The notes beneath the pieces were generated by a model that ran no database searches, was not told the DNA's origin, and saw nothing but the letters and a program-made list of their open reading frames with translations. From the NCBI GenBank assembly GCA_021186555.1, contig JAJKFL010000042.1, positions 41,639,980-41,703,979 on the forward strand: 64,000 nucleotides of DNA, given 5' to 3'. Numbering within the stretch: position 1 is the first letter of the stretch; each line of letters begins with the position of its first letter. The stretch is from Reticulitermes speratus (taxonomy: Eukaryota; Arthropoda; Insecta; Blattodea; Rhinotermitidae). Shown here one piece after another: positions 11,396 through 22,273 of the stretch. A program made the translations under genes and the position numbers.

Positions 11396-11982
11396 ATCGT
11401 CAACTGTCTCGCATTGTGTGTGTATAAGTTACACATATCAAGGTGTCACGAACAATAACGTGTCATACGAATGACAACCAACAAAGTAAGAAATTTGTAA
11501 GTCACAGCTATATTTTATTGTCTTCCATGTTTCAGACTGTAAGAACGTTTTCTGTGAAATCACTTCAGATACTAGCGGGACGTACCAAGCGTTTACATGT
11601 ATGCAGAAGGGGGAGATAAAATACATAGTGATAAACATGTGACTTAAATGTCTAACGTTTTGGTTATATTGTCATTTCACGGACAGAAATGCAACATTAT
11701 AACACGTGACATAGTCGATATGTGGCGCGCCATAGCACTGTTTCTGCCAGCAGAAGAGAAGTCTGTCATTGGCCCGAGTACATAGAGCCGTTATCAAAAT
11801 GTATCTACATTCATGTTTTACCCGGCATAAAATTTAACTTGTCGTCAAACTAACAACATGAAACTTTTACTGCTTCCCTTATAGAAGGAGATTTTTTTCC
11901 TCCCACTCTTTTATATTCCTTTCATGGAAATCCACTGCAAACAGGAACCACAATTTATGCTCCAAGAATGCCTTTATACACA

Positions 11983-12004
11983 CCGTGCCTGCCTGCCTGC
12001 CTGC
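11983..12004. repeat. (TGCC)n microsatellite
   Basis: Five tandem tetranucleotides. Confidence 0.85.
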
Positions 12005-12360
12005 TGTGGACGTCCCAGCCCCTGCCTCATTATGAAGTGATTTCGTTCCTTTCTTCTACATTATAGCACCATGTGGCAGCTTTTCAGTCTCTCCTTGCAT
12101 CTCCCGTGCGCGTCAGAGAAGAGATAAAAGGAAGCTTCATGGGCCACGCGATAATTTAAAAGAAATGAAATAGTAATGTTACATAGGCCTATATACTGTA
12201 CGAACCGGAATAGCTCAGTCGGTATAGTGACGGGCTGGATGACTAAGTAATCGCGGTTCAATTTCTGGCAGACGCAAGAGATTTCTTAATAAATAAATAA
12301 AGTTATAACCAACTGATACACAATTGAACCACTTTTATTGTAGCGTCTATATTATTATAC

Positions 12361-12401
12361 GCCCCTACATATGTTTCGGACCTCAGTCCATCTTCAGGGG
12401 G
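12361..12401 (-). ncRNA. Minimal type-I hammerhead-like motif
   Basis: On the minus strand: outer CCCC, CTGAAGA, stem II GGAC/GTCC, GAAA, palindromic ACATATGT stem III, A at the cleavage position, then outer GGGG pairing with CCCC. Stem III has no loop, so folding would need a dimer. Confidence 0.55.
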
Positions 12402-12731
12402 TCTCGTTCGTAAAAAGCCACAAAATCAAAATACATATTGTTATGGGAATATACAGCACTTATGTACCACTACTGTGGTAAAATTGTCTTAATATAATAG
12501 TAAAATTATTAAAACACAGTTTTTTATGTTAAAAACCTTGTTAAAAGATTTGTGTACTGGTTGTATAAAATATGCGGTTTTTAAGGTTTTAAGGTTTTTA
12601 ACATAAAAAAACTGTGTTTTAATAATTTTACTATTATATTAAGACAATTTTACCACAGTAGTGGTACATATAAGTGCTGTATATTCCCATAACAATATGT
12701 ATTTTGATTTTGTGGCTTTTTACGAACGAGA

Positions 12732-12771
12732 CCCCCTGAGGATGGACTGAGGTCCGAAACATATGTAGGGG
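12732..12771 (+). ncRNA. Minimal type-I hammerhead-like motif
   Basis: Same module in the other arm: CCCC, CTGAGGA, GGAC/GTCC stem II, GAAA, ACATATGT, A, GGGG. Core position 7 differs from its partner arm (G versus A), a position known to be variable. Confidence 0.55.
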
Positions 12772-13094
12772 CGTATAATAATATAGACGCTACAATAAAA
12801 GTGGTTCAATTGTGTATCAGTTGGTTATAATTTATTAATTCATAAAGATGCACGGTGATACTAATATGAAATTGCAAGAGATATCTGTTATCTCTCAAAG
12901 AATTCAGAACAATCAAGGGCCACGCAGCCTTCTATCCAAACGGTACCGGAGCTCTTTATCCGGGTGTAAAGAAGCAGGGACGTGAAGCTACCTCTCGCCT
13001 TCATCTAGTGCCAAGGTTAAGAATGAATGGAGCTCTACCTCTGCTCCCCTCATATAACTTCATGACGCGCGCAGGGACAAATTTACCTTTACGA

Positions 13095-13368
13095 AAGAGG
13101 GTAGCTCAGTGAGTATAGTGACTAGTCTACGGGCTGGGTAACCGAGTATTCATGTTTCGATTCCCGGCAGGGGCAAGAAAGTTTTCTGTTCTCCAAAACG
13201 TGCTGACCGGCTCTGGGGTGGCCCAACCACTCTCCTATTCAACGAGCACCTGGAGCTCTTTCATCTCGGATAAAACGGCCGACGCGTGAAGCTGACCACT
13301 TGCGTCCATTTCCTTTCGAGTTTAGGAATGAGTGGAGCTATAACTTCACTCCCCCATATGCCTTCATT
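13095..13368 (+). mobile_element. SINE family S1
   Basis: Head 'gggtagctcagtgagtatag' and B box 'tgtttcgattcccggcag'. The body runs through 'ctcctattcaacgagcacc' to 'cttcactcccccatatgcct'. It directly follows the 3' end of the split S1 copy. Confidence 0.8.
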
Positions 13369-13403
13369 CTGTGAAAAAGACTATTTTAAATTTGCATATA
13401 GAG

Positions 13404-13477
13404 GGTGGTTCAATAAAAGTCACTTGACACACGATGTTTAACATGTTGCCTCCAGTGTCAAGTGACTTTTTCGCCAC
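13404..13477. mobile_element. MITE family M1, copy 2
   Basis: Inverted ends 'aaaagtcacttgacac' and 'gtgtcaagtgactttt'. Centre 'gatgtttaacatgttgcct' matches the reverse complement of the 16875 copy. Confidence 0.75.
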
Positions 13478-13483
13478 TGTTCT

Positions 13484-13714
13484 ATGATAGGTCTTTATGT
13501 CAGGGTTTACGAAGCTGAGGTCGCGAGGCAAATCAGGGAGGCGGTACTTCCCAGTGGGAAAAAAGGGGTCATCGCAACTTCCTTCGTGTTGCGAAGTGAC
13601 CGATGGGATAAGCCTGAGGTTTCTGAAGTGCTGATGGCTGCCAAGTTGAAGACGCTGCGGGCAGAAAGTTTCGAGGCTTTCATGGCGACTAAAACTGATA
13701 AAACCTTCTCTTAA
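13484..13714 (+). other. Unassigned 76-codon open frame
   Basis: Open frame encoding EAEVARQIREAVLPSGKKGV and later LMAAKLKTLRAESFEAFMAT. It is GC-richer than its surroundings and sits between a MITE and repeats. I recognise no domain and see no splice context. It may be a fragment of a mobile-element ORF or chance. The opposite strand is also open over the same stretch. Confidence 0.2.
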
Positions 13715-14237
13715 GATCAGACGCGTCGATCTGGAACGGAAGTCGAACGTGTTGGGCAGTGTTGTTGGGCCCTTCATTTGATGCTCGGAGAAGCTGACCC
13801 TTTTTAACGATTTTATATGGATTAGAGGAAACATTTTGAGAACCAAGGGGGTGCGAGCTAGAGTAAATGTTAAGTCCTACTCATTTGTAAGTTAGAAGTT
13901 TAGGATAAATTCAAAAGACTATGGCAGAAAAGTGTAGTGACCTATTGTAAGATATTATCCAGATATTGGCCTGGAGGGACTGAGAAAAACCACAAAAAAT
14001 CAGTCACGATAGCTGGTCTCTAGGCCGAGATTTGAAAACGGTGCCTCCAGAATTAAAAGCTGGAGCTTTGTCTACCGCGACCTTCGTTATGGACTTGTTA
14101 AGCTATGTCATATTTGCGGTAAAGTATTTTGTAATAAGATGTACATCTAACGAAACAGAAGAAAAACAACTTCTGGCTGTGTGTTACGGGGTGCCTAAAG
14201 TGAATTCAGCTTTCAACAATTAGTATCTGTAATACAT

Positions 14238-14475
14238 GAGCACCGCGCGGTCTAAGGCGTCGGTCTGCGGCCGCTCGCTTGCTGGATTTGCAGGTTCGAA
14301 TCCCATGGGAGTCATGGATGTCTGTCTCATGTGAGTGTTGTCAGGTAGAGGTCTCTGCGACGAGCTGGTCACTCGTCCAGAGGAGTCCTACCGAGTGTGG
14401 TGAGTCTGAGTGTAATCGTGAAGCCTCGATAATGAGGAGGCCCTAGCCCACTAGGGGCTGTCGAGCCATAAAAAA
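14238..14475 (+). mobile_element. SINE family S2, plus strand
   Basis: Head 'gcgcggtctaaggcgtcggt' and B box 'caggttcgaatcccatggga'. The body runs 'tgtctcatgtgagtgttgt', 'cctaccgagtgtggtgag' to 'ggggctgtcgagccata' plus an A run. The first bases of the tRNA head are missing. Confidence 0.85.
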
Positions 14476-14814
14476 AATAGTGAGCACAGAAGTTAGTGAG
14501 ATACCTACCCCTCGGTTTACACCCCTCTAGCCGTGTTATATTACAGAAATCGATTCTGAATTAAGAACGTCTAACGATTACCAAAAGGAGCATTGACAAT
14601 GGACCGACTCCTTTGTTTGATCGATAGTGCTGTGAAATATTAAACTGAGGGAAATGGTGGCAGGCAGTATGAGTCATATCAGTCAGCCACCCTGGAGCCG
14701 CTGCGGTATTGATTGGCGATTAGGTAGCTGCGTGTCTCATCTGGCGCAAAGAATTACTAATACACGTGTTTCAGTAGTGAGGACAAGGCTGTGGAGTCCG
14801 CAGCAACTGATGTT

Positions 14815-15275
14815 ACATGGCTGTGATGCGTTGCAGCGCCTTAAATATTACATGTCCGATCTAACGCTAATTTTATTAGATTTAACGTTTCATCTGTCGA
14901 TTTGTGAGCGCAGTAACATTTGGCATTGATAGATACTCAGAGCAGAGGAGTAGATTTCTCGCTGCAAATTTTGTGAGCCTTATGTAGTCCAGCACGTGAA
15001 ACATTAGATGTCCTATCTGACACCTGTTTTATTAGAGTTAATGGTTTATCTATTTGTGTGCCACTTAACAAAGGACATAGGTAGTCGGATGAGGTTTCCT
15101 GTAACAAATTTCGTGAGGATTTTATAGTTCAGGGCCTAAAAATTGGAGGATTTGTGATGTTCATTTTCTTAGATTTGCCTCAACTTTCTGTGCGTGCGTG
15201 CGTGCGTGCGCGTCCGCGATACAAAAAAGACAAAGTTATATAGGGGAGAAAGACTGATTTTTCTATGAACTTTGG
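14815..15275 (+). repeat. Three diverged tandem units of about 150-170 bp
   Basis: Successive blocks start 'cagcgccttaaatattacat' (14834), 'cagcacgtgaaacattagat' (about 14990) and 'cagggcctaaaaattggag' (about 15130). Each continues with a 'ttttattagatttaacgttt...ctgtnnatttgtg' segment and 'gcaaattttgtgagcctta'-like ends. Ancient tandem duplication, alignable only by eye. Confidence 0.5.
15192..15211. repeat. (GTGC)n microsatellite
   Basis: Short run of GTGC/GCGT tetranucleotides. Confidence 0.7.
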
Positions 15276-15525
15276 AGGTGAATGTAACTTTTTTTTCTTA
15301 AGACTGTGGTGTTCTGGGCCTCATGGATTTTGAGCGCAATTTCTAACCAACCTGCTGCTTCCATTTTCGCCTCTATCTAACCCCAAGATGAAGGAAATGT
15401 GTTCCTTTGACATGTTTGTAACCGCTTGAAGTTGTAACCCTGAAGAAAATGCACATTTCTATCTCCGCAGAACCTTAAATCTCAAATATGTTTGTGTTTA
15501 CCTGCGCGGTGTCAACAGTCACTAT

Positions 15526-15793
15526 GACTTAGGTGTTGTGCTGTGGTTCTATGACTTAAGTGTTGTGCTGTGGTTCTATGACTTAAGTGTTGTGCTGTGG
15601 TTCTATGACTTAAGTGTTGTGCTGTGGTTCTATGACTTAAGTGTTGTGCTGTGGTTCTATGACTTAAGTGTTGTGCTGTGGTTCTATGACTTAAGTGTTG
15701 TGCTGTGGTTCTATGACTTAAGTGTTGTGCTGTGGTTCTATGACTTAAGTGTTGTGCTGTGGTTCTATGACTTAAGTGTTGTGCTGTGGTTCT
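15526..15793. repeat. 27-bp minisatellite
   Basis: About ten nearly identical copies of a 27-bp unit (TTCTATGACTTAAGTGTTGT plus GCTGTGG). Because 27 is a multiple of three, both strands show long open frames (LWFYDLSVV and HRTTAQHLS repeats) that are artefacts. Confidence 0.95.
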
Positions 15794-16324
15794 GGCAGCG
15801 AAAATATGACTACAGCTTTTATCACTTGGGTAAATAAAATATGTAGAATATTTATTATAAACCCTGTTCAAGACGTTGCATTTTAGTTGATGTTACCTGT
15901 ATCAAATTATTTATTTTTCATTTCTTTAACGATCCTGTCTGAAACTCGCGATCATAGCGTCGAAACACAGTTCTTAAAATCATACCACGACGTAATTGAA
16001 ACAAAAACTCGGTTCTGGTAAAATTCGCAACTACTCCCTCCAGCGTATTTCTTTTTTGCGTGTTCTCTGCCAGAAAAGTTAGAAGGAGAGCTTGTGTTAT
16101 TTTACGTTCTGCTTCACGGGCATTAGCGGCACAAGCGCTGGAAACTGGAATAGTTCACATTCGTGTTGGTTGTTTTAAGTAGCAACTGTTTAGTGTTTGT
16201 GTAAAGAAGTTAAACGTAGCGTGCATTTGGGGCGAGTGCGTGGGTCTGCGTGTAACGTTGCGATATTTAAACACAAAGATTTTGTGGATAGATGAAACAT
16301 TCAATTACTGCTATTATTACATAT

Positions 16325-16520
16325 TAATTTTTTTCCCCAATGGCTTGACAGCCCCTTTGGGGCCTAGGCCGCCTCATTTTTCGAGGCTTCACGATCACAC
16401 ACTTTTTAGACACACCACACTCGGTAGGACTCCTCTGGACGAGGGACCAGCCCGTCGCAGAGACCTCTACCGACAACACACAACACTCACAAGAGACAGA
16501 CATCCATGCCCTAGGCGGGA
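16325..16520 (-). mobile_element. SINE family S2, head lost
   Basis: Reversed S2 body from the poly-T side ('ccaatggcttgacagcccct') to 'catgccctaggcgggatt'. It then breaks into about 105 bases of unrelated sequence exactly at the B box. Confidence 0.8.
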
Positions 16521-16625
16521 TTTTTTTTCTGTCCCGTTATTTCCCTTTGATCCATTTTGTACTTTTAAATCCTTCCGTCCTTCTTCATGTCACTTATGAT
16601 CGATACTAGTCCTTATACAACAAAC

Positions 16626-16834
16626 ACAACACAAACATCCATACCCCCGGCGGGATTCGAACCCACAATCCCAGTAATAGAGCGGCCGCAGACCCACGGC
16701 TTAGACCGCGCGGCCACTGGGATCGGCTCACAAGAGACAGACATCCATGCCCCCGGTAGGATTCGAACCCACAATCCCAGTAAGCGAGCGGCCGTAGACC
16801 CACGCCTTAGACCGCGCGGCCACTGGGATCGGCT
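16626..16834 (-). mobile_element. Two tandem S2 tRNA-like heads
   Basis: Two consecutive reversed heads (16626-16727 and 16728-16834) each contain 'ggattcgaacccacaatccc', a reversed A-box region 'ccttagaccgcgcggccac' and the end 'tgggatcggct'. The second also carries the start of the S2 body ('cacaagagacagacatccat'). This is a dimeric head arrangement. Confidence 0.8.
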
Positions 16835-16874
16835 TTTATATATTAAAACATAAACATGTTATTAATAATATACA

Positions 16875-16947
16875 AGATAGCGCAAAAGTCACTTGACACT
16901 AGAGGCAACATGTTACACACCGAATGTCAAGTGACTTACGCGCCACC
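16875..16947. mobile_element. MITE family M1, copy 3
   Basis: Inverted ends 'agcgcaaaagtcacttgaca' and 'tgtcaagtgacttacgcgcc'. Inserted in AT-rich 'attaataata' sequence. The internal segment is in the opposite orientation to copy 2. Confidence 0.8.
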
Positions 16948-17588
16948 CATTATTATTAATATAATTATGCATTAATAATATTAATATCTGATAATTAGTG
17001 TATCAACGTTGTGTCATTTAGTGTCGTCCTGCATTTCGACACTGTTAGTCTCAGCTGCCTTTATTGTCGAAAAATAAAGGATAAACGTAATGATTTGTAT
17101 CTACGAAAAAATGAGTTCGCCTCTTGTTTGGTAACAGAGAAGCAGTTGCTGGTAACTCAACACTTCCTTTGACAGTTATTTAATGAAATTCTGATGGAGA
17201 AGTCGGGACAGTTTCTATGCCCCATAATTTTCGTATTCTATCTCAGCAAGGCCTGGCTCGATCAAGAAAAATGTAGCCTAACCTTTCATATAGTCGCATT
17301 TTACCATTCAAGAAGGCTTGTGTACCTTCCGATTCTTTAATTCTTGTCACTGTTCACAAGCAATATTGCCGGATGCAATCGAATTTCGTATATAAATTCT
17401 TAATGTTTTATGTAAAATTTCAGAGAGTGTCTTTCAAATATTTCGAGTATCTTCAACGGTACGTCAGACGCCTCAAGATCTCTGTGCGTGTGAGCCATGT
17501 CTCAGACGCACTTCAGACCAACGCAAGGCCATGAGCCCGAACTAAAGCTTAGCATCCACAGGTGTCACAAATTCAAAACAATAAAATA

Positions 17589-17876
17589 CAAAAGACAAAG
17601 CAATCCCATTACAGGCCTAGACAGGCCCTTAGGGTTTCTGGAGGTTGAGACTCCCAGATTTCCAAACAGTCGGCACATGAAGGTGGTAAGGTTGTCAGCT
17701 CTACGCTCCGGCCGCCTTTACCCTCCAGGAAATATTCCTTGTACTCATTTCTGTTAGAGGCTGAGTCGACCCCAGTGCCATAGTGCGGCCGGAAGAATTA
17801 AGTCAATCGGGAATCGAACCCACGACTTTCCGTCTTGTAGCGCACTGCCTAAACCAACTGGACCACAGCGCCCCCC
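17589..17876 (-). mobile_element. tRNA-derived SINE, family S3, with 11-bp target duplication
   Basis: The reversed body ('ggaggttgagactcccag', 'gcacatgaaggtggtaagg', 'ggctgagtcgaccccagt') ends in a head with 'gggaatcgaacccacgact' (B box) and 'ctgcctaaaccaactggacc' (A box). It is flanked by acaataaaata at 17578-17588 and 17877-17887. Confidence 0.85.
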
Positions 17877-18215
17877 ACAATAAAATATAAACGGGTTTAT
17901 TTTGCGTGAAGATAGATCCTGTTAGGCAAAGCGTACATCCACGCATTTAAATTATTCAACTACGAACTAATTTCAGGACGGTTGATAATGAGATAATGTT
18001 TCTGTATATTCACAGTCCGACAAAATGTACAATTCAGTCACATTAAATGTGCAATTCCACTGTCCTACATGTTTCGAACCCTTAATTTGGGTTCATATTT
18101 ATAGTGTTTCTCTTTGTTTCCGTGATGATGTGTAAGTTATGCTACAGAACACGTGAACATATTTGACACAAACTCGCAAGAGATGGTGGGAAACGTTGCT
18201 TTCAGTGTTCTACCA

Positions 18216-18688
18216 CAGTGGTTTCAACCTGGGGTACGCGTACCCCCGGGGGTACGCGAAGACATCTTAGGGGGTACGTAAAATTAAAAAAATATATATA
18301 TTATTTCACGTTAAAAACTGAATAATCAGGGCCAGATTTAGGGTTAGCCACAAGAGACCCGGACATAAGGGCATGCGATTTGGGAGCGCCATTTTTTTTC
18401 TCTCTCTCTCTCTCTCCCCCCTTAATGCGATTCTTATCTGGGCGGCTAGTTTCATTTTATTCCGCATAGTGCATATAATATATTTGTATTTTAATGGCTT
18501 GACTCTCCTATTTCTCATTTTAAACTTATTATTTAATACATTATTTTGGATGTAATTTATTTAACTTATTTTAGAAGTAGATTATAGACTATGTATAACT
18601 TGAATTATGGACCAACAACTTTGGGGGTACAAAGTTGAAGAGAAATTATATCTGGGGGTACGCGAACAAAAAAGGTAGAATACCATTG
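18216..18688. mobile_element. Non-autonomous hAT-like element
   Basis: Ends 'cagtggtttcaacctgggg' and the complement of 'aggtagaataccattg' form hAT-type CAGTGG/CAATGG inverted repeats. 'gggggtacgcg' blocks recur near both ends (18230-18260, 18620-18665). The 8-bp duplication is ttctacca (18208-18215) and atctacca (18689-18696). Length is 473 bp with no transposase frame. A CT-rich tract lies at 18390-18422. Confidence 0.8.
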
Positions 18689-18834
18689 ATCTACCAGATA
18701 CCACGAGGTATTATACCCTACATTCTGATCAGAAGGCTGTTGCTGCGAAGCCATACATCTCGTCCGTAGCACAGAAAGTGATGTTACTTTTGCGACTGAA
18801 ATAGATCGCATCACATGTGCATCGCCGTAATACA

Positions 18835-18925
18835 CTGCAGGTGAAATCAGCGGTAAAGCGTCTGACTCGCTTCAACGCTATCAGTCAGGCTGCTAGATCG
18901 AATCTCGCTTGGGGTTTGGTTCTTA
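18835..18925 (+). repeat. tRNA-like segment, possible SINE head
   Basis: 'aatcagcggtaaagcgtctg' (A-box like) and 'tagatcgaatctcgct' (B-box like) are spaced as in a tRNA. No acceptor stem and no recognised body. Confidence 0.35.
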
Positions 18926-19379
18926 ACGCTCCAATAGGCTTCGCTTCCCCCCTGAACTAGCCTTTGTTCCGAAGCAAAGGTTGCGGGTGGGGGGGGGCTT
19001 CTGTCTCAGAATTGATCATTCACTTAGGGTAAGTGATTTTCACAGGGCTTAGGACACACAAGTTGCCTTGCGACAGGAGCATATTTTTGCAAAAAGGATT
19101 TATATTCAACGTCTTATTGTTTCTTCTGTAATTTATTGTGAATGAACTAGTGCAAACATGGGCGTTGCTGCATTTCTTGACAGTCATTTCTGTGGGAATT
19201 TGCGCGATATGCACAAAGCAAACACATAATGAGGAGGACGTGTCTGTACCACTACGTGATCCGTTTCCCAAATTACAAAGGCTTTTGTTATCAGTCGAAT
19301 TTATTTGTGCCTGTTTAAAACATAAAAATGCATACCAAATTATAGTCGGGAACAGTAAGACAGGAGACAACTTGATGGA

Positions 19380-19665
19380 TCTGACTTTGGGTGAAAGGGA
19401 AATGTGGAAGTGGATCTTAATGAAGAAGTAGCATGCTAATATCTGGCTGAGTACGGAAGGCCGTTGATAGATGTGAATTGTAGAAAGATCCGTCTGGCTT
19501 CAGGACACAGTAGGACCAGAATGAGGGTGCGCGTTGGATTCATCTGGCACAGGATATTGACATTCGGTGGCAGCCTCCTGTGAACAGGCTAATGAATTCT
19601 CGGGTTTAATAAAAGGTGGATAATTTTTTTGACTACCGGAGCAACTATTAGCTTCTTGGCTCAAC
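19380..19665 (+). mobile_element. Degenerate N1 non-LTR 3' end
   Basis: Collinear with other copies from 'gtggaagtggatcttaatg' through 'gaattctcgggtttaataaa' to 'gcttcttggctcaaca'. The frame is destroyed. Confidence 0.6.
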
Positions 19666-21129
19666 ATAATTACGTAAGCAAAGCAGATGTTTAGGCAAAT
19701 TAAAGGTTATGCTTAAAATGGATCACTCTACTTTACAGTGAAGCTCAAACCACACTTGTAGTGAGTTTCTAAAAAGATAGCATTTCTACCTTAAACCTTA
19801 AAACTGTTATAAAACTCTGTGTGAGAGTTCAGGTTCTCACGTATTGAGTATAAAATAACGAACTTCTGGATTGTGATATCTTGGTCTAGTAGATAATTAT
19901 GGACGTTTCAGAGGAACCTGTTGATTCTGCCTTCAAGATAAAAGGTGGGGACATCAGTTTCCTCCGAAATGTCCGTGCTTATCTACAAGACTACACAAAG
20001 TCACATCCGAGAAGGCATCGCTGTGTCAAATAACAGAATAAACATGAGTGACTTAATTTTAACTTGACAGGAGTACACGTTACATCAAGCAAGATGTGAT
20101 ATCCAAATATTCCCCAGTGGTTACTTTGTTCGAGCTGTCGATATGTACATAATCCTAAAAACCGTATAAATCACTTCCAAGGAAGCGTGGACCTTGCATA
20201 CTTTGCACGGGGCAGTCAGTGCCTAGCCCCGCTAAGCCGGCGCCACTCTCTCTATCTCCCTCTCTCGGTTGTGGAGATAATTTTAGCTCGCCTTCGATCT
20301 CTTTCGATATTTTCTCGTTAACGACACTGAAGAGTCTTGGATGGGATCATTTTTATTCAGGATTAATAACATCAGAAAGGGATTTGCCGCGCTGCAAAAC
20401 CAATTTATCCACTGGCCACTACTGTAGCGACTCTTGTGTTACTTCCTGGTATAATATGGGATTCGTATAACGCAGAATTCTTCATGCGGAATGTACGTTT
20501 TCAAGACGCTGAAAGTGCAGCTTCTTTTTCTGGATAATGACACCGTATTCTGGCAGGTGGTAACCCACTTTCTGGAGGAATCTCAATATTTTAAATTTCT
20601 CTCTGGGTGAAAGACGAAGACCTGTCGACATAAGAGTACCTGTATTATCAACACAATGTCTTAGGCTATGTAGTCTGCAATAAAGTGCCCATGTTCGCGG
20701 TCAATTTGGACGACTAAAACTGTCACGAACATCGAAATCCACTTTCAATGTAAAACTCATATTTGGTTCCAAGTAATTATGAAATGCCAGTAATAAAACT
20801 GTAAAATAACCTCAAAAAGCATAAAAAGCATTACATTTTATTTTTAATAAAACACAAACACTTCTTCGAAGCATAATATACGTTAATGATTGAATACGTA
20901 TATAATTACACAAAGCACGAAATAAATCAGCCTCCATTAATGAAAGACAGAAATTGACTGAGCTGAGAGTGATGTGGGCAGTAGACGGAGAATGAAGGAA
21001 GCCGACTCGTCAACAACGTTGTCTCATTTAGATTCGTCTGAGGCAGTCACGAAATGTCGAAACAATGCTGTTCAATGTCTGATCACGAAAGGTAAGAAAC
21101 TCGGACTCGCTTTTCACGAATATCGAGAC
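19666..21129. other. No recognised feature
   Basis: Weak similarity at 19900-20030 ('cttatctacaagactacaca', 'catccgagaaggcatc') to the old repeat at 45.6 and 61.75 kb. No gene. Confidence 0.4.
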
Positions 21130-21650
21130 TCTACTGTTGGTATCTCCACCTTGCCGTGGTAGAGGGGCTTGTGAGTTCCAGTGACCCTGAGAGCTAAGCC
21201 GGCGGTAGCACTGCTACCAGTAGGGTCTCCCAAGCCGGACAGATCAAGAGGTTAGGAACCAGACGAAGAGAGATACCTAGGAGATGGGAAATCCAATAGA
21301 AACTCCCCTGATGCCGGAAGCAGCGACATCAGTAGCGACTTGAAGCACAGAGCAAATGATACTCGAGATGGTTCATGATCGTGTAGCAACAGGCGTGACC
21401 AGAGTGGTCTGAACGGCTGCTGTACTGCGATGTGGAAAGCAAATGGAAAAACTACCACATCGTTACTTTTCCTGGATAGTCTCTTCCAGAAACAGAGACA
21501 TATGCGAGATGCTTCCTCTGGAGACAAAATATTCCGGAGGTAAACTACTCCCCCATTCGGATCTCCGGGGAGGAGTGTTTCTAGGGGAGACACCACGCGG
21601 TTATAAGGACTGTATGTCAAATAAAATTGCTTAATTTTCGTCTTCAATCA
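21130..21650 (+). mobile_element. Probable 5' untranslated region of a non-LTR retrotransposon
   Basis: Contains 'ccttgccgtggtagagggg', 'ccctgagagctaagccggcg', 'agggtctcccaagccggac' and later 'ctccggggaggagtgtttct', phrases I know from 5' leaders of arthropod non-LTR elements. No reverse transcriptase follows. The open frame on the opposite strand (131 codons) is a shadow. Confidence 0.5.
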
Positions 21651-21938
21651 TTTTACTTTGCACGATTGAGCAACGCAAGTACACTGTACTGGTATTTAAT
21701 TCTTTCAAAATTATTCGGCAGTTCAAGTTACGTTCTCATTTCGATGGCTTATTGTAATAAGCAACTCTGTGGAACACAGTCATTGAGAAGCCAGAAGACT
21801 GGCTGGAAAACAGATCCACCGCCATTTATGGAACCCGCACTTTGACAAGATCTCGCTAGGGGATCCTTTGCTTAGTCAAATACATGTCAAGCCACCACAT
21901 TATTTATTCCTTTAAGATATATTTGGATACCATCCTGT

Positions 21939-22258
21939 AGCCGGGATAGCTCAATCGGTACAGTGATTAGGCTGCGGGCTGAACGACCGAGAAATCATAG
22001 TTTGATTCCTGGCAGGAACAAGGGATGTATCTCGTTTTTAAAACATGGAGGCCACTTCTGGGTTCTGTATATCCTTCTTATCCAATGGGTACCGGGGGTC
22101 CTTTCCCTGCGAGTAAAGCGACTGAAGCGTGAAGATGACCAATCAACTTTCAACTAGAACCGAGTTTAAGAATGAGTGGATCGATACCTCCACTCTCCTA
22201 CATGTATTCATGGCGTCCACACGAAAACTCTCTTTACCTATACCTTTACCTTTACTTA
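21939..22258 (+). mobile_element. SINE family S1, nearly full length
   Basis: Head 'gggatagctcaatcggtaca' and B box 'tagtttgattcctggcagg'. The body is complete, with a (CTTTAC)n-type 3' tail at 22235-22258. Confidence 0.85.
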
Positions 22259-22273
22259 TGCCTAGATATCTCA

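Larger units (their letters stand above)
10826..12197. other. No gene recognised; simple repeats only
   Basis: Contains the CA and TGCC microsatellites. Otherwise unremarkable AT-rich sequence. Confidence 0.5.
12287..12873. mobile_element. Penelope-like inverted-repeat element P1
   Basis: Two arms of about 235 bp (12303-12540 and 12595-12833) are near-perfect reverse complements. Flanking direct repeats gcaagagattTct (12274-12286) and gcaagagataTct (12874-12886) are the target duplication. After the right arm comes an asymmetric tail with 'aaagatgcacggtgatacta'. Each arm carries a hammerhead-like module (12361-12401 minus, 12732-12771 plus). No protein frame is present. Penelope-like elements are known for inverted terminal-repeat arrangements, variable target duplications and minimal hammerheads, hence the call. 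It is younger than the SINE it splits. Confidence 0.7.
12198..13085 (+). mobile_element. SINE family S1 split by a foldback element
   Basis: The 5' head is at 12198-12286 ('gaatagctcagtcggtatag', 'gcggttcaatttctggcaga'). The body resumes at 12874 ('aaagaattcagaacaatc', 'cagccttctatccaaacgg', 'gtgaagctacctctcgcc', ending 'acaaatttaccttta'). The two halves are separated by the inverted-repeat element 12287-12873, whose 13-bp target duplication sits inside the SINE. Confidence 0.8.
15794..17577. other. No gene; SINE and MITE pieces in otherwise unassigned DNA
   Basis: Outside the S2 pieces and MITE copy 3, no open frame or structure stands out. Confidence 0.5.

Noticed and set aside
13364-13846. 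160-codon minus-strand gene
   Set aside because: Runs across MITE copy 2 and into SINE S1; both strands are open over the GC-richer middle; no domain recognised.
15512-15871. 119- and 99-codon frames with HRTTAQHLS and LWFYDLSVV repeats
   Set aside because: Both strands are open because of a 27-bp tandem repeat.
21252-21647. 131-codon minus-strand gene
   Set aside because: Antisense of the probable non-LTR 5' leader; no domain.
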